From assembly GCA_963169665.1 (NCBI GenBank), contig CAUJET010000220.1:1-37631 (forward strand): 37,631 nucleotides of DNA, read 5' to 3'. Source of the stretch: Actinomycetota bacterium (GTDB lineage: Bacteria > Actinomycetota > Acidimicrobiia > Acidimicrobiales > Ilumatobacteraceae). This document shows positions 30,536-37,631 of this stretch, one piece after another. Position numbers and translations under genes: made by a program. The notes under the pieces are model-generated. The model did no database searches, was not told the DNA's origin, and saw nothing but the letters and a program-made list of their open reading frames with translations. Numbering within the stretch: the stretch's first letter is position 1; every line of letters begins with the position of its first letter.

Positions 30536-31869
30536 ACGTTGAAGACATGCTCGACCGAACGTCGAAGATCCTCGTCGATGGCGAACACGCCGCGTCGTTC
30601 GCAGATGCGAGCGCCCAGAGGGACTTGATCGTGCGTGTCGTTGTCGGCGTGGGCTGTCGCACGGCCGCAGGCCACGCGACCGCTCTCACGGCCGTGGCAA
30701 CGGCGCGGCGCGCCTTCGGCGGCCGGGTGTCGGTGAAGCTGGCGGAATGGGCCGCGCCAGCTCTCGGTGTGGGGTACCGAGGAATGACTATCGGCGAGGC
30801 GTGTGAGACCGAGGGTGCGAGCTTTCAGTCAGGCCACGCTGACATCGAGATCCGGGTAGATGGCGCAGTTGAGTCGTCCGGGCCAGCCCAGACCGTGATC
30901 TGGGCTAGCAACGATGGGTGGAGGTCGTTGATCGGCAATGAGCGCCAACTTGCGCATCATCCGTCGAACTCTCTCGTTGGTGTCGCTACTGGCGCGCTCG
31001 CCGTCTCCGAAGCCTTCCAGATGAGCCTCCTCGGCCATGCGTACGCAGGGCGCCGTCTGATCGAACGGAGCCTCTGGTGCCCGGACCCACGGCTTGAAGG
31101 CTCGGAGGAGAAGGGTCCGCAGACCTTCAGGCTGCCGGCGGACGTGTGGCTGGTTGGACTCGGTCACTTGGGGCAGGGGTTCGCGTGGAGTCTCCTCCAC
31201 TTGCCGGTTCGCGAGCCAGGCGCCATGAGAGTCACCCTGCAGGATGACGAAAGGTGTGTTCCTGCGAATGTGTCGACAGGGCTGCTGTTGACCGAGGCGA
31301 GCGGCAACCAAAGGAAGACCAGGGCAGTGTGCTGCAGGTTGACCGCCGCCGGGTATGAAGTTGCCCTCGTTGAACGCCGCATGGATTCGTCGATGCGACG
31401 GCAAGCAGGCGACCCCGCTGTGGCCCTGTTCGGCGTCGACAACTACGACGCTCGAAGGGACATCAGCCTTCACGAGTTCCCCCTCGCCATCGACGTAGCG
31501 TTGGGTGGCAGGCCGAGCGACTTCGATGGTATGACCATGCGTGTCTTTCCCGACGTCGGTCGGTCGTCTGACGTAACAGCCTGGCGCCGCCGGCCTAGTC
31601 AGTTCGCCGAGCCCTCGACGGCTCGCTATCGAGACCTCGACCTTGATGCCTGTGGAGTTGTCCGAGTAGCCGAGAAGGCGGTCGGAGCGTCATTCGTAGG
31701 GGCCTATGCCGGATCTCTCGCATGGTCGGAACTCGCAAGGCGCTCTCTCGGGGGCCCGGCGTTGGAACGGTTCGACATATCGATGAGATCCGACCACTGT
31801 GCAACGGGGCGACCGTCGAGGGGCGCAGACTTTGCGCGTTGGTCCAGCACTCCGAGCATCGGCGATTGA
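30532..31869 (+). CDS. bilD: E1-like adenylating enzyme (BilD-like)
   Basis: 445 residues from GTG 30532. An N-terminal half of about 200 residues without clear catalytic motifs (a possible inactive adenylation domain, as in canonical E1s) is followed by a ThiF-type adenylation domain: Rossmann VWLVGLGHLGQG (205-216), an acidic-strand region LQDDERCVP with ANVSTG, the RKTRA segment, and FGVDNYDARRDIS, which corresponds to the E1 D-N-x-x-x-R signature. LDACGVVRVAEKAVGASFVG near residue 374 (C374) is the likely transthiolation Cys segment. E1s adenylate the Ubl C-terminal Gly and form a thioester. It converges with the integrase across 12 bp. Confidence 0.8.
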   Translation: MNVEDMLDRTSKILVDGEHAASFADASAQRDLIVRVVVGVGCRTAAGHATALTAVATARRAFGGRVSVKLAEWAAPALGVGYRGMTIGEACETEGASFQSGHADIEIRVDGAVESSGPAQTVIWASNDGWRSLIGNERQLAHHPSNSLVGVATGALAVSEAFQMSLLGHAYAGRRLIERSLWCPDPRLEGSEEKGPQTFRLPADVWLVGLGHLGQGFAWSLLHLPVREPGAMRVTLQDDERCVPANVSTGLLLTEASGNQRKTRAVCCRLTAAGYEVALVERRMDSSMRRQAGDPAVALFGVDNYDARRDISLHEFPLAIDVALGGRPSDFDGMTMRVFPDVGRSSDVTAWRRRPSQFAEPSTARYRDLDLDACGVVRVAEKAVGASFVGAYAGSLAWSELARRSLGGPALERFDISMRSDHCATGRPSRGADFARWSSTPSIGD

Positions 31870-31875
31870 CGGTCT

Positions 31876-31892
31876 TGCTGTCTAGAACAGCA
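31876..31892. terminator. Short stem-loop between convergent bilD and integrase
   Basis: TGCTGT / ACAGCA with a 5-base loop (CTAGA), overlapping the integrase stop codon. Only 6 bp, so a weak bidirectional terminator candidate. Confidence 0.35.
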
Positions 31893-33219
31893 GGTTCGCA
31901 ACTGTCGCTGCCGCCTCGTCGTGCAGCGTTGGGCCGACGTGGCTGTACATGCCCAGCGTGATTGAGATGGTCGAGTGGCCGAAGCGTTCTTGGACGACTC
32001 TCGGGTGGATGCCTCGTTCGAGGGCGAGGGTCGCCCATGTGTGGCGGAGGCCGTGCAGCGAGAGGTACGGGAGGTCGTACTTCGTGACGCGGCGGAGGAA
32101 CGTTGCGCTCACGGCGTCGGGCTTGAGCCACTGGCCCTCCGGCTTCTGGAACACGAGGCCATGATCGTCGAAGCTTGAGCCGATGAGCATCCGCTCTTCG
32201 AGCATGCGCTTGCGATGCTCACGCAGGACGGCGACCGTCGCCTTGTCGAGGGCGATCGGCCGACGCCCGCTCAGCGTCTTCGGCTCGCCGTACTTCACCT
32301 TGCTACGGGTCTGGGTCAGGGTCTGCACGACACGCAGTCGACCGGCGTCGAGGTCGAGGTCCGACCACCGCAGTCCGAGTGCTTCGCCGCGGCGCATGCC
32401 CGTCGTCGCGAGCAGCACCCACAACGGGTGTAGCCGCTCGTCTTCGCGGGCCGACTCGGCGAGGAAGGAGCGCAGCGTTGGCGCGTCCCATGCGTGGATG
32501 CCGTCGCTCTTCTGGCCGCCCTTCGGCGGGTTCGCAGCGTCCGCCGGGTTGCGAGCGAGACGACCCCACCGCACCGCGTCCTTGAACGCTCGGTGGATGA
32601 TCGTGTGCACGTAGTTGACGGTGCGCTTGTCGAGTCCTGGCCGCCGTCGGGCGGACGTCGTCGGCGGTTGCTTCGCACGGCGGAGCAGCGAGGCAAGCGT
32701 GTCCTTCGTGATGTGTTCGGCCTCGGGCAGCTCGACACGCAACCGCTCGGCCGTCGCCTGCAACGTGAAGCCTTCGCCGCGGAGTTCGGTTGCCCGCTCG
32801 ACGACGGCGGGGGAGTACCCCTTCCCCGTTCGTGACGGCAGGCAACGGCCGGCGGTGAGCAGATGTGCGTACAAGGTGTTGAGCACGCCGGCGTCGACCT
32901 TGGTGAGCTTCACGGCACCGATGTGCGCGACCACGTGGTTCTTCACGTTGCGCGAGTACGAGTCGAATGTGCTCTCTCGCACGGTGGGCTCGATGGCCTT
33001 GAGCCAGTCGGTGAAGAAGTCGGCGACTGTCTGCTGCGACGGCTCGACGTACTCGCCGCGATCGAACTTCGACAACAGGTCGATGCGACCGCGCTCGGCC
33101 TCGCGCTTGGTGTTGAACCCGGAGTGCCACTTCTGGTGACGCTTGCCCGTGGCCGGATCGGGGTCGAGCTCGATCTTCACGTACCAACGAGTGCCCTTCT
33201 TCACCACCGAGCCGCGCAT
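31882..33219 (-). CDS. int: Tyrosine recombinase / integrase with an HTH-like insertion
   Basis: 445 residues. Catalytic set complete: R276 (TTGMRRGEALGLRW), K314 (GEPKT), H389 and R392 (LHGLRHTW), H415 (GHS) and nucleophile Y425 (GMYSHV). An AP2-like arm-binding N-terminus (RWYVKIELDPDPATGKRH) precedes a core-binding domain. Between about residues 126 and 195 that domain is split by an insertion with a helical HTH look: GYSPAVVERATELRGEGFTL, then ATAERLRVELP and TKDTLASLLRRA. Without it, LYAHLLTAGR would join GLDKRTVNYVHTIIHRAF as in relatives. It mediates integration into and excision from tRNA-Leu. It is 2 bp after the XRE gene in the same direction. Confidence 0.95.
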   Translation of the reverse strand: MRGSVVKKGTRWYVKIELDPDPATGKRHQKWHSGFNTKREAERGRIDLLSKFDRGEYVEPSQQTVADFFTDWLKAIEPTVRESTFDSYSRNVKNHVVAHIGAVKLTKVDAGVLNTLYAHLLTAGRCLPSRTGKGYSPAVVERATELRGEGFTLQATAERLRVELPEAEHITKDTLASLLRRAKQPPTTSARRRPGLDKRTVNYVHTIIHRAFKDAVRWGRLARNPADAANPPKGGQKSDGIHAWDAPTLRSFLAESAREDERLHPLWVLLATTGMRRGEALGLRWSDLDLDAGRLRVVQTLTQTRSKVKYGEPKTLSGRRPIALDKATVAVLREHRKRMLEERMLIGSSFDDHGLVFQKPEGQWLKPDAVSATFLRRVTKYDLPYLSLHGLRHTWATLALERGIHPRVVQERFGHSTISITLGMYSHVGPTLHDEAAATVANLLF

Positions 33220-33221
33220 GG

Positions 33222-34034
33222 CTACTCCTTCGTGTCAGGGCCGTCGGCCTCGTCGGGGTCGTCGTCGAACATGGGCACGCGCTTGCCCTGCAGCGCGAGT
33301 TGAGTGCGGCGTTCCATCTCGGCCCTGTCCTCGTCCGACAAGCCCCTCGGCCGCTGATCGAACTCAGCCATCCGCCGTAGCGCTTCCTCGCGGTGTTGGT
33401 CGTTGAGGAGTCGGAAGCCCTCCGGCGTGAGCTTCATCACCTCGAGCAGGGCGTCGGCGAGGTTCTGCACGGCGACGTCGGTCGGGCTGAATCGCCTGGC
33501 GAGCAGGACATCCTGGAGCCTTCGCCTGCGGTCCTCGGTGATCGCGTCGAGGTCGAAGTTCGGGTCGTCGATGGCGAGTTCGAGTGCCTCCTGAGCAAGC
33601 GGCGAGTCGGTCTCGATCAGCTCCGCGACTCGGCGAAGGATGCTCTTCCACCCATCAGGGGTGCCGAGCACGAGGTGGATCAGCCCGAGCACGTTCATGT
33701 TGAGCCCGAGCGCCGGTGTTCTGATGATCGGGTCGATCACGTGATCTGAGTGGCCCGGCGGCGGGAGGAAGAACCAGCCGATCGGGCGTTCGAAGCATCG
33801 GGCGAACGCCACCACTTCCGCCACGTCGATGTTGCGTCGCCTTCCGCTGTCGAACGTCCGCTCGATCGCTGAGACACCGGCCTGATTGAGCCGATAGCCC
33901 AGGTACGGCTCGAGCTGCTCACTCGTCTGAGCCTGGGTCCATCGGGCCTCTTCGCGAGCGCGCCCGAAGTTGTACGCGACGACCTGGTGCACCGTGAGCG
34001 GGCGGACGACGTCTTGCTTCTTGCGGACGGCCAC
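33222..34034 (-). CDS. XRE-family regulator of the element
   Basis: About 270 residues from GTG 34034; the start is uncertain (TTG 34079 and GTG 34052 are in frame). An HTH segment (VVAYNFGRAREEARWTQAQTS plus GVSAIERTFDSGRRR) is followed by FARCFERPIGWFFLPPP, a typical XRE-regulator ending, and then a helical C-terminal half of unknown role ending in an acidic tail (FDDDPDEADGPD). It is followed by the integrase after 2 bp, so both are probably co-transcribed; it may set integrase and transfer gene expression. A minus-strand TAGCCT lies 8 bases before the chosen GTG. Confidence 0.78.
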   Translation of the reverse strand: MAVRKKQDVVRPLTVHQVVAYNFGRAREEARWTQAQTSEQLEPYLGYRLNQAGVSAIERTFDSGRRRNIDVAEVVAFARCFERPIGWFFLPPPGHSDHVIDPIIRTPALGLNMNVLGLIHLVLGTPDGWKSILRRVAELIETDSPLAQEALELAIDDPNFDLDAITEDRRRRLQDVLLARRFSPTDVAVQNLADALLEVMKLTPEGFRLLNDQHREEALRRMAEFDQRPRGLSDEDRAEMERRTQLALQGKRVPMFDDDPDEADGPDTKE

Positions 34035-34141
34035 GGCTCGTGAGGCTAGCACTCCCAAAATGCAGTACTTGACTTCCAAACCGAACTTGCGCGAATACTT
34101 CCGTTCCGATGTTGGACACTCCCGAAAGGACGTGCGTCGTG

Positions 34142-34354
34142 ATGGACGAGCTTCCCCCCTTCCTGACCGTCGAGCAGGCCGCCAAGGCGATGCAGCTCGG
34201 CCGGTCGAAGACGTATGAGCTGACCGTCGAGTACGAGACGAGCGACGGCGCGACCGGCCTGCCCTTCGTGTGGCTCGGCAAGCAGAAGCGCATCCCGCGC
34301 ACCGCCCTTCTTCGCTACATGGACCCCGACGCCCGGCGTCCTCCTGCTGCGTGA
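34142..34354 (+). CDS. xis: Excisionase-like HTH protein
   Basis: 70 residues from ATG 34142 (GTG 34139 also fits; AAAGGA lies at 34125-34130). A winged HTH of the excisionase/MerR type: FLTVEQAAKAMQLGRSKTYEL (the HTH), a beta wing PFVWLGKQKRIPRTALLRYM typical of helix-turn-helix 17 proteins. It is divergent from the XRE-integrase pair, as expected of a recombination directionality factor. It may also bind the repeats downstream. No further domain. Confidence 0.75.
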   Translation: MDELPPFLTVEQAAKAMQLGRSKTYELTVEYETSDGATGLPFVWLGKQKRIPRTALLRYMDPDARRPPAA

Positions 34355-34369
34355 GCGTGCTCCGCCGGC

Positions 34370-34426
34370 TTCACACCCTTGTTCGCACAGGTGTTCACAC
34401 CCTCGACCTCGGCGAAGTTCACACCC
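34370..34426. repeat. Three 9-bp iterons at 24-bp spacing
   Basis: TTCACACCC at 34370-34378, 34394-34402 and 34418-34426; the starts are exactly 24 bp apart. It lies in the gap before the relaxase, next to a perfect inverted repeat, so probably a relaxosome, Xis or regulator array in oriT. Confidence 0.85.
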
Positions 34427-34484
34427 CGCGCTGACCGTCGCGGCTGAGCAGCGCCAGGCGCAACAGAGACCGACCGACACCCCA

Positions 34485-34511
34485 GCTGATTCGTCCTGCG
34501 GACGAATCAGC
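34485..34511. repeat. Perfect 12-bp inverted repeat, likely part of oriT
   Basis: GCTGATTCGTCC (34485-34496), TGC, GGACGAATCAGC (34500-34511). It lies 43 bp before the MobF relaxase start. MobF relaxases recognise an inverted repeat next to the nick site, so this is the best oriT hairpin candidate. The nick position is not assigned. Confidence 0.65.
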
Positions 34512-34554
34512 AACTTCCACACCAATGCACCAGAGGTGAAGGAGCTCATCGCCC

Positions 34555-36936
34555 GTGCTGACGATCGCCAAGTGCCGAGACCTCGACTACTACGAACGCG
34601 AAGTGATCGAGGGCCGAGAGGAGTACCTCTCCGAGCACGGCGAGTCGGCTGGCCGATGGGTCGGCAGCCTCGCCGCCGGTGACGGGCGGACCGGTGCCGC
34701 CGAGCGTGACGACCTCGCCCGCGCCTTTGCCGGCCAGCATCCCGACGGCTTCAAGATGACCGAGCACGACCTCGGCGTGGTCGGGTTCGACCTCACCCTT
34801 TCGCCGCCGAAGTCCGTTTCAGTGATCTGGGCACTCGGCTCCGACCACGACGCCCGACAAGTGGAGGAAGCGCTCTACGCCGCACGCGCGGAGGTGGAGC
34901 GCTACCTCGAATCGACAGCCTGCTTCGTCCGGCGCGGACACGCGGGTGCGATCAGCGAGCCCGGCAAGGGCTTCTTCGGCGCCGTCTTCATGCATCGAAC
35001 CAGCCGGCTCGGCGACCCGGGTGTCCACCTCCACTGGACCGTCTTCAACGTCACCGAAGGTCCCGACGGCCGGCGGACAGCCCTCGACGGCAAGGCCCTC
35101 TATCGCGAGCGGTACGCGGCCGAGGCAGTGTTCCAGGCGATGCTCCGACGTGAGCTCGTCGTGCGACTCGGGCTCGTCTTCGACGACGTCGATCGCCACG
35201 GCGCAGCCGAGGTCGTCGGTGTGAGCGCAGACATGCGACGAGCCTTCTCCCGGCGACGCGCCGAGATCGTCGCCGAGATGAATCGCCTCGGCGTGCACTC
35301 GGGCGACGGAGCGCGCATAGCGACGCTCACCACTCGAAAGCCGAAGCTCACCGGCGTCACCGAGGCCGAGCTGCGCGCCGAGTGGCGCAAGACGGCGCTC
35401 GACCATCGATTCGACCTCAGCAACGTCCCACGCGTCGGCCGCACGCCGACGCTGCGGGTCGACGACACCGAGCTGGCGACGGCAGTGGTTGCGGAGCACG
35501 CGACCTTCGAGGCGCGCGACTCGGTGCGGGCGGTCGCACGTGCCGCTCGACAAGGAGCCACGCTCGACGAGATCCTCGATCGCGCTGACTCCTTCCGCGC
35601 ATCCAACTCGGCGATCGCCGTGGAGAGCGGGCGGTGGACAACAAAGGAGATGCTCGCCGCTGAGCAACGGATCGTGGCGGCGGCCCAGGGTCCCGTACGA
35701 GAGGTGCACACGGCGAGGCGTGAGTCGATCGACGCCGCTGTCTCGACTCGACCATCACTGAGTGCTGAGCAACGGCACATGGTCGAATCCCTCTGCTCGT
35801 CGGGACGGCCGCTCGACGTCGTGATCGGCAGGGCCGGCGCAGGCAAGACGTTCACGCTCGATGCCGTCCGCGAGGCGTTCGAGACATCCGGTCATCGAGT
35901 GATCGGCGCCTCGCTCGCCGCACGCGCGGCGAGGGAGTTGCAGAGCGGCGCGGGCATCGGCTCGACCACCGCCCACTCGCTGCACTCCGAACTCGCGTCC
36001 GGTCGGCGAAAGCTGCGCTCCGGCGACGTCGTCGTCATCGACGAGGCAGGCATGCTCGGCACGCGACTCATGGCCGACATCGTCGACCACGCCAAGCGCG
36101 CCGAGGCGAAGGTGATCCTCGTCGGCGATCCGAAGCAGCTGCCCTCGATCGAAGCCGGCGGCGTGCTCGCTTCACTTGCACAGCGAGTCGAGATCGTCGA
36201 GCTCACCGAGAACCGGCGCCAGAGCGACCCGCAGGAGCGCTTCATTGCACACGCTCTCCGCAAGGGGCTGACCGAGCTGGCCGTGCGGCGCATGGACCAG
36301 CACGGCCGGGTGACCGTCGCCCACAACAACGATGCCCTACGCGACCAGCTGGCAATCGACTGGTGGCAACTCCACACGAGCGGAACCGACGCGGTGATCG
36401 GGGCCGTGCATCGGAGCGACGTCGAGGATCTCAACGCCCGAGTGCACGCACTGCTGGAGGCCTCGGGCGAACTCGGCTCGCTCGTCGCCGTGGTCGACGA
36501 GCGCCGCTACTGCGTGGGCGATCAGGTGATGGGTCTGAAGAACCGCTACGACCTCGGCATCCTGAACGGCGACATCGGCACCGTCACCGGAGCCGACGGT
36601 CACCGGCTCCACGTCGAGCTGACCGATGGTCGAGAGGTGGCACTGCCGCTCGACTACGTCACTGAACACGTGCGCCACGCCTACGCACGCACCGTCCACA
36701 AGACGCAGGGCATGACGTGCGAAGTGGCGCTGCTGCTGGGCGACGATGCCCTGTACGCGGAGCTCGGCTACACGGCCGTCACCCGTGGCACGCAAGAGAA
36801 CCGCATCTACACCGTCGTCACTTCGCAGGAGTTCGACGACCGTGAGTTCCACCTCGAGCACCTCGTGCAGGCGCTCGGTCGGAGCCACGCCAAGACCGCC
36901 GCCCTCGACTACCTCGACCCAGTGGAGCTCCCATGA
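34555..36936 (+). CDS. MobF-family conjugative relaxase-helicase (TrwC/TraI-like)
   Basis: 793 residues from GTG 34555 with AAGGAG about 10 bases upstream. The N-terminal TrwC relaxase domain has the Tyr pair Y12-Y13 (DLDYYERE), the FDLTLSPPKSVSV strand and the metal-binding His triad H147, H158, H160 (FMHRTS ... VHLHWTVFN). The C-terminal helicase is RecD/TraI type: Walker A VIGRAGAGKT (423-432), VVIDEAGML, VGDPKQLPSIEAGG, and later HKTQGMTC and YTAVTRGTQ. It nicks oriT and unwinds the strand for transfer. Shorter than TraI and without its long C-terminal tail. The TGA overlaps the next start by four bases (ATGA). Confidence 0.96.
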   Translation: MLTIAKCRDLDYYEREVIEGREEYLSEHGESAGRWVGSLAAGDGRTGAAERDDLARAFAGQHPDGFKMTEHDLGVVGFDLTLSPPKSVSVIWALGSDHDARQVEEALYAARAEVERYLESTACFVRRGHAGAISEPGKGFFGAVFMHRTSRLGDPGVHLHWTVFNVTEGPDGRRTALDGKALYRERYAAEAVFQAMLRRELVVRLGLVFDDVDRHGAAEVVGVSADMRRAFSRRRAEIVAEMNRLGVHSGDGARIATLTTRKPKLTGVTEAELRAEWRKTALDHRFDLSNVPRVGRTPTLRVDDTELATAVVAEHATFEARDSVRAVARAARQGATLDEILDRADSFRASNSAIAVESGRWTTKEMLAAEQRIVAAAQGPVREVHTARRESIDAAVSTRPSLSAEQRHMVESLCSSGRPLDVVIGRAGAGKTFTLDAVREAFETSGHRVIGASLAARAARELQSGAGIGSTTAHSLHSELASGRRKLRSGDVVVIDEAGMLGTRLMADIVDHAKRAEAKVILVGDPKQLPSIEAGGVLASLAQRVEIVELTENRRQSDPQERFIAHALRKGLTELAVRRMDQHGRVTVAHNNDALRDQLAIDWWQLHTSGTDAVIGAVHRSDVEDLNARVHALLEASGELGSLVAVVDERRYCVGDQVMGLKNRYDLGILNGDIGTVTGADGHRLHVELTDGREVALPLDYVTEHVRHAYARTVHKTQGMTCEVALLLGDDALYAELGYTAVTRGTQENRIYTVVTSQEFDDREFHLEHLVQALGRSHAKTAALDYLDPVELP

Positions 36937-37631
36937 ACCAGAACCGTCCCAACACCAACTCCGACGCCGCTGACACAGCGATCCTCGCCGCCGTCCTCGC
37001 GCTCGGCGCCGTCACCGGCGGCCACTGGTTGGCGGCGGCGATCGCAGCGTTGCTCGGCCGCCAGCAGTTGATCGACGGAGGCTTCGTCGAGTCGTTGGAG
37101 GCGCTGACACGAATGCCCGACCACTGGGACGACCCGAGGCGGGCGTGGTCCGAGCCGGCGGCGTCGAGCCTGCCCGGACCAATCGTCTACTGGCTAAGCG
37201 TCGGCCTCGTGGTCGCCGCCGTGATCGCAGGTGTCGTGTGGTGGCTGCAGCGCCGGGTCGGCCGAAGCGAGCCGATCGACAAGCGTCGCCGGCTCGGTGT
37301 CGAAGCGCAGCCCCGACTGGCGACGACCAAGGACCTGAAGCCGTTGCTGGCGAAGGAGCCCCAGCCGGGCCGTCTGGTACTCGGCCACTGGGATCGCCAG
37401 TTGCTGATGACCGAGAGCGACGGTTCCGAACGAGTGCGCGGTGTGAAGGGAGCGGTGCTGCTGTTCGGGCCGAGCCAGTCGGGCAAGACCACCCGCCTAA
37501 TCGAGAGCGTCAACTCGTGGATCGGACCGGCGGTGGTGTCGTCGGTGAAGACGGACCTGATGTACCGGACCATCGAGCAACGTCGACGCGTCGGCGACGT
37601 GAAGGTGTTCGACCCACTCGGCATCAGCGGC
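36933..37631 (+). CDS. Type IV coupling protein, TraG/VirD4-type, 3' end missing
   Basis: 233 codons are visible with no stop before the right edge. An N-terminal pair of membrane helices (about residues 16-42, AILAAVLALGAVTGGHWLA, and about 85-107, IVYWLSVGLVVAAVIAGVVWW) is followed by a cytoplasmic ATPase: Walker A GPSQSGKTT (G179, K185, T186), then VVSSVKTDLMYRTIE, the segment typical of TraG/VirD4 proteins. It should link the relaxase-DNA complex to a type IV secretion pore. Start ATG 36933 shares four bases with the relaxase stop, so the two are coupled. Confidence 0.93.
   Translation, partial: MNQNRPNTNSDAADTAILAAVLALGAVTGGHWLAAAIAALLGRQQLIDGGFVESLEALTRMPDHWDDPRRAWSEPAASSLPGPIVYWLSVGLVVAAVIAGVVWWLQRRVGRSEPIDKRRRLGVEAQPRLATTKDLKPLLAKEPQPGRLVLGHWDRQLLMTESDGSERVRGVKGAVLLFGPSQSGKTTRLIESVNSWIGPAVVSSVKTDLMYRTIEQRRRVGDVKVFDPLGISG

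Larger units (their letters stand above)
27528..37631. mobile_element. Left part of a putative integrative and conjugative element
   Basis: Begins directly after tRNA-Leu and runs off the right edge. Contents in order: ImmA-like peptidase and HTH repressor, Bil-like cassette, tyrosine integrase, XRE regulator, excisionase-like HTH, oriT-like region, MobF relaxase and coupling protein. The far end and the matching direct repeat of the tRNA 3' end are not in the window, so the left boundary is inferred from the tRNA and gene content. Confidence 0.75.

Overview
The window is high-GC actinobacterial chromosomal DNA. The best clues are the block crgA - trpG - pknB - pbpA - rodA - pstP - fhaB - fhaA - tRNA-Leu, an arrangement known from Actinomycetota, together with frequent NTGA start/stop overlaps and many genes that carry a TANNNT -10 element only 6-8 bases before the start codon. 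The fatty-acid genes, the P450, the sigma factor and the tandem membrane proteins would fit a free-living Acidimicrobiia-type organism, but that placement is inference and the sequence does not prove it.

1-18.4 kb is core and metabolic DNA: a P450 (cut by the left edge); a minus-strand set of DUF2505, a kinase/class-III-aminotransferase fusion and a GNAT acetyltransferase; a ferredoxin-reductase-like flavoprotein; Lon protease; two tandem paralogous membrane-anchored proteins of unknown function; a GabT-like aminotransferase and a MarR regulator; a sigma factor / membrane anti-sigma candidate / secreted crystallin-like operon; an uncharacterised GD-repeat protein; and a divergent acyl-CoA synthetase / thiolase pair.

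18.4-27.5 kb is the growth and division control block. A noncoding stretch of 247 bp holds DnaA-box-like sites and 10/11-bp phased repeats. Then come crgA and trpG (divergent), followed by the minus-strand operon fhaA-fhaB-pstP-rodA-pbpA-pknB, which joins FHA adaptors, the PP2C phosphatase, the SEDS glycosyltransferase, its class B PBP and the PASTA kinase. The first four junctions overlap by 1-4 nt. The block ends at tRNA-Leu(CAG) with a strong terminator.

27.5 kb to the right edge is a mobile element, best read as the left part of an integrative and conjugative element next to tRNA-Leu. It contains a tyrosine integrase, an XRE regulator, an excisionase-like HTH, a likely oriT (three 9-bp iterons at exact 24-bp spacing plus a 12-bp inverted repeat), a MobF relaxase-helicase and a VirD4/TraG-type coupling protein (cut by the right edge). 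Between the tRNA and the integrase sits its most interesting cargo: a four-gene bacterial ubiquitin-like conjugation cassette in the Bil (ISG15-like) antiphage order Ubl-E2-JAB peptidase-E1. A divergent HTH repressor / ImmA-IrrE metallopeptidase pair shares its control region. The E2-like protein has no cysteine at all, so this may be a variant conjugation system.

No gene-free stretch exceeds 300 bases. Starts and functions were read from the sequence by eye; no database search was run.
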